64,000 bases of DNA from the NCBI RefSeq assembly GCF_004341375.1, contig NZ_SLXO01000002.1:372001-436000 (forward strand). Direction: 5' to 3'. Shown in pieces: positions 29,045 to 37,825 of the stretch. Within the stretch, counting starts at the first letter, position 1. The number at the start of each line of letters is the position of its first letter. This DNA comes from Rhodothalassium salexigens DSM 2132. Its GTDB lineage: Bacteria > Pseudomonadota > Alphaproteobacteria > Sphingomonadales > Rhodothalassiaceae. Position numbers and translations under genes: made by a program. A model generated the notes under the pieces. The model saw only the letters and a list, made by a program, of their open reading frames with translations, ran no database searches and was not told the origin of the DNA.

Positions 29045-30463
29045 CTATTCGAGCGCCTTGACCACGCCTTCGACCATCGCCTTGGCGTCGCCGAACAGCA
29101 TCATGGTGTTGTCGCGGTAGAACAGCTCGTTGTCGACGCCGGCATAGCCCGGGCTCAGCGAGCGCTTGACGAACAACACCGTCTTGGCGTTTTCCACGTC
29201 GAGCACCGGCATGCCGTAGATCGGGCTCGACGGGTCCGACTTGGCCACCGGGTTGGTGACGTCGTTGGCGCCGATCACGAAGGCGGCATCAGCGGTCTGG
29301 AACTCGCTGTTGATGTCTTCCAGCTCGAACACCTCGTCATAGGGCACATTGGCCTCGGCCAGCAGCACGTTCATGTGGCCGGGCATGCGGCCGGCGACCG
29401 GGTGAATGGCATACTTCACCTCGACGCCTTCCTCCTTCAGCTTGTCGGCCATCTCGCGCAGCGCGTGCTGGGCCTGCGCCACCGCCAGGCCATAGCCCGG
29501 CACGATGATCACCTTGGACGCATTGGACAGGATGAAGCTGGCGTCCTCGGCCGAGCCCTGGCGCACGCTCTTGTCGCCGGCGGCCGCCGCCGGGCCCGCC
29601 GCCTCGTCGCCGCCGAAGCCGCCGGCGATGACGCTGATGAAGCTGCGGTTCATGCCCTTACACATGATGTAGCTGAGAATCGCGCCCGACGAGCCGACCA
29701 GCGCGCCGGTGACGATCAGCGCGTTGTTCTGCAAGGTAAAGCCGATACCGGCCGCAGCCCAGCCCGAATAGCTGTTCAGCATCGACACCACCACCGGCAT
29801 ATCCGCGCCGCCGATCGGCACGATCAGCAAGAAGCCGATGATGAACGCCAGCAGGGTCAGCGCATAGAATACCGGCACCCCGGCGATGGTGGCGTTCTGA
29901 TCCTGGACGAACAAGACCACGCCGGCGACGATCGCCGCGCCGATGGCCAGGTTGATCAGATGGCGCGCCGGCAGAAGGATCGGCTTGCCCGACATGGTGC
30001 CGCGCAGCTTGAGAAAGGCGATGATCGAGCCCGAGAAGGTGATCGCGCCGATCGCCGCGCCGATGCTCATCTCGATCCGGCTCGACGTGAAGATCGCGCC
30101 GGTGCTGTCGGCGATGCCATAAGACACCGGGTTTTCCAGCGCCCCGGCGGCAACCAGCACGGCGGCCAGGCCGACCAGCGAGTGGAAGGCGGCGACCAGT
30201 TCGGGCATGGCGGTCATCGGCACCCGCCGGGCGATCACCAACCCGACCCCGCCGCCCAGCACCAGGGCGACCAGGATTTCGGTATAGCTCATCACCTCGG
30301 GGTTGAGCACCGTGGTGGCCACGGCGATGGTCATGCCGATCATGCCATAGAGATTGCCGCGCCGACTGGTCTCGGGGTGCGACAGACCACGCAGGGCCAT
30401 GATGAACAGGACCGCGGCGACCAAATAGGCGATCGCGGTCGCGTCGATAACATATTGCGACAT
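29045..30463 (-). CDS. pntB: NAD(P) transhydrogenase subunit beta
   Basis: A 472-residue membrane subunit of the proton-translocating transhydrogenase, which makes NADPH from NADH using the proton gradient. About nine N-terminal membrane helices are followed by the NADP-binding domain III (VIIVPGYGLAVAQAQHALRE; HPVAGRMPGHMNVLLAEANV; VIGANDVTNPVAKSDPSSPI). Last gene of the pntAA-pntAB-pntB operon, ending before an intrinsic terminator. The divided alpha subunit is typical of alphaproteobacteria. Confidence 0.97.
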   Translation of the reverse strand: MSQYVIDATAIAYLVAAVLFIMALRGLSHPETSRRGNLYGMIGMTIAVATTVLNPEVMSYTEILVALVLGGGVGLVIARRVPMTAMPELVAAFHSLVGLAAVLVAAGALENPVSYGIADSTGAIFTSSRIEMSIGAAIGAITFSGSIIAFLKLRGTMSGKPILLPARHLINLAIGAAIVAGVVLFVQDQNATIAGVPVFYALTLLAFIIGFLLIVPIGGADMPVVVSMLNSYSGWAAAGIGFTLQNNALIVTGALVGSSGAILSYIMCKGMNRSFISVIAGGFGGDEAAGPAAAAGDKSVRQGSAEDASFILSNASKVIIVPGYGLAVAQAQHALREMADKLKEEGVEVKYAIHPVAGRMPGHMNVLLAEANVPYDEVFELEDINSEFQTADAAFVIGANDVTNPVAKSDPSSPIYGMPVLDVENAKTVLFVKRSLSPGYAGVDNELFYRDNTMMLFGDAKAMVEGVVKALE

Positions 30464-30481
30464 TGTCTGGTTCCCCTGCGC

Positions 30482-30823
30482 CTATTTGGGCTTCTTTTTG
30501 TACATGGCGAGCATGCGCTGGGTGACGGCGAAGCCACCGAAGATGTTCACCGCCGCCAGCGCCACGGCGATCAGACCGAGGACCTTGGCGGTGGTCATGC
30601 CACCGGCGGGGCCGGCGGCGAGCAGCGCGCCGACGATGATCACCGAGCTGACCGCGTTGGTCACGCTCATCAGCGGCGTGTGCAAGGCCGGGGTCACCGA
30701 CCACACCACATAATAGCCGACGAAGATCGCCAGCACGAAAATGGACAGCTGCTGCACCACCGGGCTGGCGGTGGCGGCATGCTCGCCCGCGGCCTGGGCC
30801 GCCATCAACAGGGTAGACGTCAT
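30482..30823 (-). CDS. pntAB: NAD(P) transhydrogenase subunit alpha, part 2 (membrane part)
   Basis: A 113-residue protein with three to four membrane helices that matches the C-terminal membrane part of E. coli PntA. Conserved stretch: [20 protein letters not shown], and a basic C-terminus (MYKKKPK). ATG 30823 has AAGGAAA upstream. It lies 18 bp before pntB and 181 bp after pntAA. That 181-bp gap contains short TATCCCGG direct repeats (about 30968-30990) and nothing else. Confidence 0.95.
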   Translation of the reverse strand: MTSTLLMAAQAAGEHAATASPVVQQLSIFVLAIFVGYYVVWSVTPALHTPLMSVTNAVSSVIIVGALLAAGPAGGMTTAKVLGLIAVALAAVNIFGGFAVTQRMLAMYKKKPK

Positions 30824-31004
30824 AATCGTTTCCTTGGATGTCAGCGCATGAAAGTCGGATCGCACGGGACACCGGAAGCCGGCGCCGGGACCAGGACGCG
30901 GAGCCGTCGAAGCAGCACCAACCGCCGCCGCTCAAGGCCCGCAGACCGGCGCGCCGGCGCCCTTACGGTATCCCGGTATCCCGGTGTCCCCATATCCCCG
31001 GGGA

Positions 31005-32144
31005 TCAGGCCGCCTTGGCCAGATTGGGGTGGACCACACCGCCGTCCTTGGTGAGCAGGACGCCCTGGACGATGTCATCCTCGAAGTCGATCTCCAAGTC
31101 CTTGCCTTTGGCGGTCAGCAGGTCGAGGAAGTTCAACAGGTTCTTGGCGTACAGCGACGACGCGTCGGCGGGCAGCCGGCTCGCCACATTGGTGTGGCCG
31201 ACGATGGTCACGCCGCTCTTGTCATCCAGCACCACCTCACCGGCCTTGGACAGCGTGCAGTTGCCGCCCTGCTCCACCGCCAGGTCGACGATCACCGAGC
31301 CCGGCTTCATCGACCGCACCATTTCGGCGTTGATCAGCGTCGGCGCCTTCTTGCCCGGGATCAGCGCGGTGGTGATGACGATTTCCTGCTTCTTGATGGT
31401 CTCGGCGACCAGTTCGGCCTGCTTCTGCTTGAAGTCGTCGCTCATTTCCTTGGCATAGCCGCCGGCGGTCTCGGCCTCGCGGGTCTCTTCGCTGTCGACC
31501 ATGACGAACTTGCCGCCCAGGCTTTCCACCTGTTCCTTGGCCGCCGGGCGCACGTCGGTGGCCGACACCACCGCCCCCAGGCGGCGCGCGGTGGCGATCG
31601 CCTGCAAGCCGGCGACGCCGGCGCCCATGACGAACACCTTGGCCGGCGCGATGGTGCCGGCTGCGGTCATCATCATCGGCATGGCGCGCGGGAAATGCTC
31701 GGTCGCGTCGAGCACCGCCTTGTAGCCGGCCAGGTTGGACTGCGACGACAGCACGTCCATCGCCTGCGCCCGGGTGATCCGCGGCACGAATTCCATGGCG
31801 CAGGCCAGCACGCCCTTGTCGGCATACGCCTTGACCAGAGCGCCGTTCTGGTAGGGGTTGATGAGCCCGACCAAGAGCGCGCCCTTGTCCACCGGCTCCA
31901 ACTCGTCCTTGGCCAGACCGCGCACGGTCAGGATCACATGAGCGCCCTTGAGCGTCTGCTCGCGGTCCTCGGCCACGGTGGCACCGGCGTCCTTATACGC
32001 CTGGTCGCGAAAGCCCGCGGCGAAGCCGGCGCCGGCCTCGACCACCACCTCGATCTCCCGGCCGGCCAGTTTCTTCACCGTTTCCGGCGTGGCAGCGACA
32101 CGTTTTTCGCCGTCCAGCCGTTCCTTGACAACAGCTACCCGCAT
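31005..32144 (-). CDS. pntAA: NAD(P) transhydrogenase subunit alpha, part 1 (NAD-binding)
   Basis: A 379-residue cytosolic, NAD(H)-binding subunit of the transhydrogenase. It resembles alanine dehydrogenase. Motifs: the N-terminal VKERLDGEKRVAATPETVKK, the Rossmann motif VFVMGAGVAGLQAIATARRL, and the mobile-loop region ending before VVHPNLAKAA. First gene of the pnt operon. The 290-bp stretch 32145-32434 beyond its start shows no convincing gene. Confidence 0.97.
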   Translation of the reverse strand: MRVAVVKERLDGEKRVAATPETVKKLAGREIEVVVEAGAGFAAGFRDQAYKDAGATVAEDREQTLKGAHVILTVRGLAKDELEPVDKGALLVGLINPYQNGALVKAYADKGVLACAMEFVPRITRAQAMDVLSSQSNLAGYKAVLDATEHFPRAMPMMMTAAGTIAPAKVFVMGAGVAGLQAIATARRLGAVVSATDVRPAAKEQVESLGGKFVMVDSEETREAETAGGYAKEMSDDFKQKQAELVAETIKKQEIVITTALIPGKKAPTLINAEMVRSMKPGSVIVDLAVEQGGNCTLSKAGEVVLDDKSGVTIVGHTNVASRLPADASSLYAKNLLNFLDLLTAKGKDLEIDFEDDIVQGVLLTKDGGVVHPNLAKAA

Positions 32145-32434
32145 TTTGGCTCCCGTCGGTTAGTCAGAGTGGGCGGAGTGTGGCCCCGGCCCGGATGGAA
32201 CACAAGTGTTCAAGCTTTGTGGTGACGCCGCGGAAGTCAAGGCCGGCGGATGCACACGAACGACGCGGCCGGAAAAAGTCCATGCGCGCGCCCGGCCGCC
32301 GATTTTACCGACAAGCGCAAGTCTGGACACCAGACCCGGCAACACACCAGCCGCAAGGCCGGCGCCCAAACCCAGCCAGAACCACAGCCAAAGCCTCTGG
32401 CCGGTCCGGCACCGACGGCCGCGCTCAGCCCGGT

Positions 32435-33802
32435 TCAGCGCCCGTCCACCGTGCCTTCCATGCCGGCCGCCGCCAGCGCCTGGTTCTGACGCGCCGCCAA
32501 CGCCTCGACGCTGAAATCGCCGACGATGTCGTGGAACAATTGGTGCCAGTTGAGCGTCGCGCCGAGCCGCAGGAACACGCCGCCAAGCCCCAGGGCCGCC
32601 CGGTCCATGAACACGAATTCGCGCGGCGGCGTCACCGGCCCCAGTTCCTTGAGCTTCTTGTGCACCTTGGTGGCGGTCTCGGCGCCGTACTGGCCGGGAT
32701 TGTCGGCCGGGTTGATCAGCCGCGGCTTGTCCTCCATCAGCGGCGAATAGAGGAACGACGCCCAGATGTTCAGCGTCTCGACGAGTTCGCGCGACAGATT
32801 GTGGAAGCCCCACGCCTCATAAGCCGCCACCGCCAACGCCTCGTCGCCGTCGCGCAGCGCCTTGTACAGGTCGATCACGCCGCCGCAGAAACGCGGCGGG
32901 AACACCCGCACGCAACCAAAGTCCAGCAGGTTGATCGACAGGTCGTCACGCGCCGCATAGTTGCCCAGATGCGGGTCGCCGTGGATCACGCCATAGCGGT
33001 GAAACGGCACGTACCAGGCGCGGAACAGGTTGCGCGCGATGGTGTTGCGGGTTTCCTGGTCGGCGTCGGTGAAGCGCATCAACGGCGTGCCGTCGAGCCA
33101 TTCCATGGTCAGCAACCGGCCCGCGGACAGATCGGGATAGACCGCCGGCACGTGCACCGTGGGCTCGTCGGCCAGCATATGGCGATACAGCGCGATGTGC
33201 CGCGCTTCGAGCGCATAGTCCAGTTCCTCGCGCAGCCGTTCGGCCAGTTCCTCGCGGATCTGGCTGGTGTCCACCGACTTGTCGTAGCGGCGAAACAGGC
33301 TCAGCATCCAATCCAGCTGGTTGAGGTCGGCCTCCACCGCTGCGCCCATGTCGGGGTATTGCAGCTTGACCGCCAGCGCGTGGCCCGCGGTATCGGTGGC
33401 CTTGTGCACCTGGCCGAGCGACGCCGCCGCCGACGCCTCGCGGTCGAACGAGGCGAACCGGTCGCGCCAGCCCTCGCCCAATTCCGTCCGCATCCGGCGC
33501 TTGACGAAGGTCCAGCCCATGGACGGCGCGGCGGCCTGCAACTGGGCCAGCTCCTGGGCATATTCCTTGGGCAGGGCGTCGGGGATGGTGGACAGGATCT
33601 GCGCCACCTTCATCACCGGCCCTTTGAGATTGCCGAGCGCCTGGGCCAGTTCCATCGCGTGATCGTCGCGATCGATCTTCATGCCGAACAATCGGTCGCC
33701 GGCCAGCCGCGCCGCCAGCCCGCCCACGGAGCCGCCGACCCGCGCATAGCGGCGCACCCGGCCGCCCAAATTGTTTCGGTCGTCATACGCCTTATCAGAC
33801 AT
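32435..33802 (-). CDS. ABC1/AarF (UbiB-like) atypical kinase
   Basis: A 455-residue protein kinase-like protein. ATG 33802 has AAGGAG upstream. The family's N-terminal KxGQ motif reads KVAQ here (LKGPVMKVAQILS), the Ala-rich nucleotide loop is SAAASLGQVHKA, the invariant lysine is in LAVKLQYP, and the catalytic loop HGDPHLGNY and metal-binding LLDFGCVR are intact. ABC1 kinases support ubiquinone biosynthesis or lipid homeostasis; this subfamily is not UbiB proper (no C-terminal membrane helices). It is divergent from a sigma-54 response regulator, with 142 bp between them. Confidence 0.88.
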   Translation of the reverse strand: MSDKAYDDRNNLGGRVRRYARVGGSVGGLAARLAGDRLFGMKIDRDDHAMELAQALGNLKGPVMKVAQILSTIPDALPKEYAQELAQLQAAAPSMGWTFVKRRMRTELGEGWRDRFASFDREASAAASLGQVHKATDTAGHALAVKLQYPDMGAAVEADLNQLDWMLSLFRRYDKSVDTSQIREELAERLREELDYALEARHIALYRHMLADEPTVHVPAVYPDLSAGRLLTMEWLDGTPLMRFTDADQETRNTIARNLFRAWYVPFHRYGVIHGDPHLGNYAARDDLSINLLDFGCVRVFPPRFCGGVIDLYKALRDGDEALAVAAYEAWGFHNLSRELVETLNIWASFLYSPLMEDKPRLINPADNPGQYGAETATKVHKKLKELGPVTPPREFVFMDRAALGLGGVFLRLGATLNWHQLFHDIVGDFSVEALAARQNQALAAAGMEGTVDGR

Positions 33803-33944
33803 CAATCACTCCTTACCCGAACGACAATACGACCGGTCGCGGCGCTTGGTTCCATGGCTTTTCCGATTTCTTCACTCTTTTATGTTGTGCCATTATGGTA
33901 CGATAGTCACAGAACGCGATACGCGACGAACCATCTCAGGCACC

Positions 33945-35405
33945 ATGACACATATATTGGTGGTCGACGACGAACCGACACAGCGGCTGTTGTTGCAGGC
34001 GGTGCTGGAACGGGCGGGTTTCACGGTCGAAACGGCGAGCAGTGGCGACGCGGCGATCGCGCGCCTGACCGGCACCGGCGCCGGCCGGATCGACTGCGTG
34101 TTCCTGGACCTGTCCATGCCGGGCACCGACGGCCTGGCGGTTATCCGCGCGGTGCGGCCCAAAGCCCCCGATCTGTCGATCGTGGTGCTGACCGCCCATG
34201 GCGGCGTCAACACCGCGGTCGAAGCCATGCGCGCCGGCGCCAGCGACTTTCTGGTCAAGCCGGCGGCCGAAGACCGCATCGTCGAGGCGGCCAAGGCGGC
34301 GGGCGGGGCGGCGGCGGCGTTTGACGCGCCGTTCGAACCTCTGGCCGGCGAGCCCGACAGCGACTTCACCGCCATCGTCGGCCAAAGCCCGGCGATCCGC
34401 CAGTCGATGCGCCTGGCGCGCAAGGCGGCGTCGGTGTCGCTGCCGGTGTTGATCGACGGCGAGAGCGGCGTCGGCAAGGAATTGTTCGCCAAGGCGATCC
34501 ACTCGGTGTCCGAACGCGCCCAGCGCCCGTTCATCGCGGTCAATTGCGGCGCGATCCCCGAACGATTGGTCGAGAGCATCCTGTTCGGCCATGAACGCGG
34601 CGCCTTCACCGGCGCCACCGACCGCCACACCGGTAAGTTTCAAGAGGCCGACAGCGGTACCCTGTTCCTGGATGAAGTGGGCGAACTGCCACCGGATATC
34701 CAGGTCAAATTGCTGCGTGCGTTGCAGGAGCGCGAGGTCGAACCGGTCGGCGCACGACGCCCGATCAAGGTCGATATCCGGCTGATCTCGGCGACCAACC
34801 GATCGCTTGAGGCGATGGTGGCGGACGGGCGGTTTCGCGAAGACCTGTATTACCGGCTCAACGTCTTTCCGCTGACCCTGCCGCCGTTGCGCGAGCGAAC
34901 CGGCGACATTCCATCCCTGGTCGAAGATTGTATCGCCCGGGTCTGCCGAAGCGAAAACATGGCGACCAAACGGGTGTCGGCGGATGCCATGGCGCTGATG
35001 GAAGCCTATCACTGGCCCGGCAATGTGCGCCAATTGCAGAATACCATCTACCGCGCCGTGGTGCTGTGCGAGGGCGACACGCTGCGCATCGACGACTTTC
35101 CGCATCTGGCGCATACGGCCGGCGCCGCGGTCGACCTGGGGAACACCACCGACCGGGCCGCGTGGCCGGTGGCGACCAGCCCGGCACCCGCCACCGACCC
35201 GGCCGCCAACGGCGCCGCGACCGATGTGCACCTGGTCCGCGGCGACGGCCATGTGCGGCCGCTGGCCGATATCGAAGCGGATGTGATCCGCTGCGCCCTC
35301 GACCTTTATGACGGCCGCATGACCGAGGTAGCGCGTCGGCTCGGCATCGGCCGGTCGACCCTGTACCGCAAGCTCCAGGACCTGGACGCGACGGGCGACG
35401 GCTGA
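33945..35405 (+). CDS. Sigma-54-dependent response regulator (NtrC type)
   Basis: A 486-residue three-domain activator. The receiver domain (1-~118) has the phospho-acceptor Asp in CVFLDLSMPG and the Lys in FLVKPAAED. The AAA+ domain (about 145-375) has Walker A GESGVGKELFAKAIH, the sigma-54-contact loop GAFTGA, Walker B GTLFLDEVGELP and the WPGNVRQLQN motif. A Fis-type helix-turn-helix closes the protein (MTEVARRLGIGRSTLYRKLQ). No histidine kinase is nearby, so it is an orphan here. ATG 33945 begins the conserved domain; an in-frame extension upstream lacks homology. Confidence 0.93.
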   Translation: MTHILVVDDEPTQRLLLQAVLERAGFTVETASSGDAAIARLTGTGAGRIDCVFLDLSMPGTDGLAVIRAVRPKAPDLSIVVLTAHGGVNTAVEAMRAGASDFLVKPAAEDRIVEAAKAAGGAAAAFDAPFEPLAGEPDSDFTAIVGQSPAIRQSMRLARKAASVSLPVLIDGESGVGKELFAKAIHSVSERAQRPFIAVNCGAIPERLVESILFGHERGAFTGATDRHTGKFQEADSGTLFLDEVGELPPDIQVKLLRALQEREVEPVGARRPIKVDIRLISATNRSLEAMVADGRFREDLYYRLNVFPLTLPPLRERTGDIPSLVEDCIARVCRSENMATKRVSADAMALMEAYHWPGNVRQLQNTIYRAVVLCEGDTLRIDDFPHLAHTAGAAVDLGNTTDRAAWPVATSPAPATDPAANGAATDVHLVRGDGHVRPLADIEADVIRCALDLYDGRMTEVARRLGIGRSTLYRKLQDLDATGDG

Positions 35406-35460
35406 ACGGCCAACGCCGCGGCGGCACCGTGTTCCTGCAGGCGGCCCAGGCGCTTAGCGG

Positions 35461-35760
35461 TCAGACCGTCGGCTTGACGTCGAACCGGTCGGGGACGATG
35501 CCCTGGGCGCCCTCGACGGTCACGGCCTCCACCCGGGCCGCCGGCGGCCCCTGGCGGCACAGGTCGATGAACCGGTCGATGGTGCCGGCCGCCGCCTTGG
35601 CCAGCACCTCGACACTGCCATCCTCGCGGTTGCGCACCCAGCCCGTCACGCCCAGGTCGCCGGCCTGGCCCTGCGCCCAGGCACGAAAGCCGACGCCTTG
35701 TACCTGGCCGGTGATCTGCAACCGCTTGGCCACGACATCTTGTTGTTGCTGCGCTGTCAT
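35461..35760 (-). CDS. acyP: Acylphosphatase
   Basis: A 99-residue enzyme that hydrolyses acyl-phosphates such as carbamoyl- or acetyl-phosphate. ATG 35760 has GGAGAGG upstream. The anion-cradle motif QVQGVGFRAWAQGQA contains the catalytic Arg, and the catalytic Asn is in VTGWVRNREDGSVEV. It is convergent with the response regulator. Confidence 0.93.
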   Translation of the reverse strand: MTAQQQQDVVAKRLQITGQVQGVGFRAWAQGQAGDLGVTGWVRNREDGSVEVLAKAAAGTIDRFIDLCRQGPPAARVEAVTVEGAQGIVPDRFDVKPTV

Positions 35761-35959
35761 CCTGCCTCTCCTGTCGCTCGTCATGCGGGACGAAGGCCCC
35801 ACGCGGTCTGATTAGGCGCTGGCCCGAGCCGGCTCAAGGCCCAAGCCAGCCGGCGCCCGCCAGGGGCGAAACACCCCTTGACCGACCGGCCCGGTCCGGC
35901 TCTTGTCGGCCAGCCCGAACGCCCGTCCGCCCCCCCCCACCCGCCAGCCGGAGACCGTC

Positions 35960-37249
35960 ATGCCCGCCTCGCCCGAGCGCCGCGCGGCCCTGATCGCCGC
36001 CATCTGTTTTTCGCTCACCCTGGTCTCGGGCTTCGGCCAGACCTTTTTCATTGCCCTGTTCGGCGACGACATCCGCGCGTGCTTCGACCTCAGCGACGGC
36101 GGTTTCGGCATGATCTATTCGGCCGCCACGCTGGCCAGCGGTGTTTTGATGATCTGGGTCGGCGCGGTGGTCGACCGGGTGTCGTTCCGCCGCTACAGCA
36201 TCGCCGCCGCGCTGATCCTGGCGGTCGCGGCCGCCCTGTTCGCCACCGCAGGCCATGTGCTGGTTCTGGCGCTGGCGATTTTCGGGCTTCGGCTCGGCGG
36301 CCAGGGCATGATGAGCCATGCCGCCCAGGTGGGCGTCGCCCGCGCGTTTTCGGGCGCCCGCGGACGCGCCCTCGGGCTCGCCAATCTGGGTCACCCGGCG
36401 GGCGAAGCGGCCTTCCCCGCCATCGCCGTGGCGCTGGTGGCGGTGACCGGCTGGCAAAACCTGTGGCTCGGCATCGCCGTGACCGCCCTGGCGGTGGCCT
36501 TGGTCTATGCCCGCATGGTGCCCGCCGGCCTGCGCGACCACCACACCGAGGCGATGCCCCCATCGGCCGCTGGCCCGGCTTCGTCCGCCGACGATCCGTC
36601 GAAGCAACCGGCGCAAACGCCGGACGCAGGCCGCGCCCAGGCCCGTGCGCTGGCCCGCGACTGGAGCCGCGGCGAGGTGCTGCGCGACCGGCGCTTCTAC
36701 CTGCTGCTGCCGGCGCTCATGGGGCCGGGCTTCGTGTCCACCGGCATCTTCTTTCACCAATTGCCGCTGATCCAGGAAAAGGGCTGGCCGCTCAGCCTCT
36801 ACGCCTCGGCGTTCGTGGCCTTCGCCATTGGCGTATCGGTGTCGATGATCGGCTCGGGCGCGCTGGTGGATCGCTTCGGCGCGCGCGTTATGATGCGCGG
36901 CTATCTGCTGCCATGGGCCGCCGCCTGCCTGATGATTGCGTTTCTTGACGCCCGGTGGAGTGCCTTTGCCTTCATGGCCCTGGCCGGGATCAGCCAGGGG
37001 GCGGCGGCCACCACGGTCACCGCCATGTGGGCCGAGACCTACGGTGTCACCCATCTGGGCAGCATCCGCGCCATGGCGACCGCGATCATGGTGGTCTCGA
37101 CCGCCATCGCGCCCGGCCTGCTGGGCACCCTGCTCGACGCCGGCGTGGGCTTCGCGGCCATCGCCACCGGCTGCGCCCTCTATCTGGCGGCGGCCTCGGT
37201 GCTCGCCGGACTGGCCTTGGCCCGGGCGCGCGGCTCGGTCCAAGCCTAG
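35960..37249 (+). CDS. MFS transporter
   Basis: A 429-residue inner-membrane protein with 12 predicted helices, split by a hydrophilic central loop (about 190-240). The motif between helices 2 and 3 reads WVGAVVDRVSFRRY. It has the MFS sequence character of oxalate/formate- or monocarboxylate-type carriers (GGQGMMSHAAQVGVARAFSG), but the substrate is unknown. ATG 35960 follows GGAG. A run of nine C (35930-35938) lies just before the ribosome site. The next feature is a tRNA gene. Confidence 0.88.
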   Translation: MPASPERRAALIAAICFSLTLVSGFGQTFFIALFGDDIRACFDLSDGGFGMIYSAATLASGVLMIWVGAVVDRVSFRRYSIAAALILAVAAALFATAGHVLVLALAIFGLRLGGQGMMSHAAQVGVARAFSGARGRALGLANLGHPAGEAAFPAIAVALVAVTGWQNLWLGIAVTALAVALVYARMVPAGLRDHHTEAMPPSAAGPASSADDPSKQPAQTPDAGRAQARALARDWSRGEVLRDRRFYLLLPALMGPGFVSTGIFFHQLPLIQEKGWPLSLYASAFVAFAIGVSVSMIGSGALVDRFGARVMMRGYLLPWAAACLMIAFLDARWSAFAFMALAGISQGAAATTVTAMWAETYGVTHLGSIRAMATAIMVVSTAIAPGLLGTLLDAGVGFAAIATGCALYLAAASVLAGLALARARGSVQA

Positions 37250-37287
37250 CACCGGGCCAAAATCTGCCGCGACCCGACAATCTGCCC

Positions 37288-37316
37288 TTGCACCGCCCGA
37301 ACACCCCCGCTATAAG
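37288..37316 (+). promoter_or_regulatory. Promoter of tRNA-Pro
   Basis: TTGCAC (37288-37293), a 17-bp spacer and TATAAG (37311-37316). The predicted start near 37323 lies 5 bases before the mature tRNA. Confidence 0.6.
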
Positions 37317-37327
37317 CCCGCTGCGCA

Positions 37328-37404
37328 CGGGGAGTAGCTCAGCCTGGTAGAGCACTGTCTTCGGGAGGCAGGGGCCGGAGGTTCGAATCCTCTCTCCCCG
37401 ACCA
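37328..37404 (+). tRNA. tRNA-Pro (anticodon CGG)
   Basis: A complete 77-nt cloverleaf: acceptor stem CGGGGAG/CTCCCCG, D-arm GCTC...GAGC, anticodon stem CTGTC/GGCAG with loop TTCGGGA (anticodon CGG at 37362-37364), T-arm GGAGG-TTCGAAT-CCTCT, and encoded CCA. It reads CCG proline codons. The following stretch 37405-37648 shows no gene. Confidence 0.97.
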
Positions 37405-37648
37405 GCCAAACCAAAGGGTTAGGCCGGTCCGTGCGCGGGCGACGCCGGGCATCAAGCCCCCCCTATTCGGGCGTCGCAGCCACTTTCCCCTAGTTCGCGT
37501 TCAAGCCGATCGGTCGACAGGCGGTCCGCCCCAAGGGTCGCCGCCACTGCCGGTCCGCCACGCTTGGCGACCGCGCATGCCCGCCAATGCCTCCATAGGC
37601 ACCCCACTCCGCATAATCATGCCCCCGACCCCCAATGGGCGTCATTTT

Positions 37649-37677
37649 TTGTCACAGCCATTGCAGTGACGATTACT
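37649..37677 (+). promoter_or_regulatory. Promoter with overlapping inverted repeat before the amine oxidase operon
   Basis: TTGTCA (37649-37654) and ATTACT (37672-37677) are spaced 17 bp. An inverted repeat GTCAC-N10-GTGAC (37651-37670) fills the spacer, so a bound regulator would block polymerase. The predicted leader before the amine oxidase start is about 140 bases. Confidence 0.4.
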
Positions 37678-37825
37678 TTCCGCCTAAACTCGAACCGGAA
37701 AAAATAAGCGCGCAGGGCATCCGCGGGAGGGCGGAGAGCACCAAAAAGCGCGCCATGTCGCCAATCCTTTGGGGAACCGAACGCGCGGCCGCTTGAACGG
37801 TCGCCGAAACCAGGGAGAGGGGGAC

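Noticed and set aside
32160-32440. A membrane-segment-like peptide on the minus strand (LWLWFWLGLGAGLAAGVLPG) upstream of pntAA
   Set aside because: No ATG or GTG start with a ribosome site precedes it in frame, and the downstream part is low-complexity. Probably a chance frame.
37431-37480. Hairpin CGACGCC/GGCGTCG after tRNA-Pro as a terminator
   Set aside because: The loop is 24 bases and no T-run follows; too weak.
37405-37648. Possible integration site or mobile element next to tRNA-Pro
   Set aside because: No repeat of the tRNA 3' end and no integrase is visible in the window.
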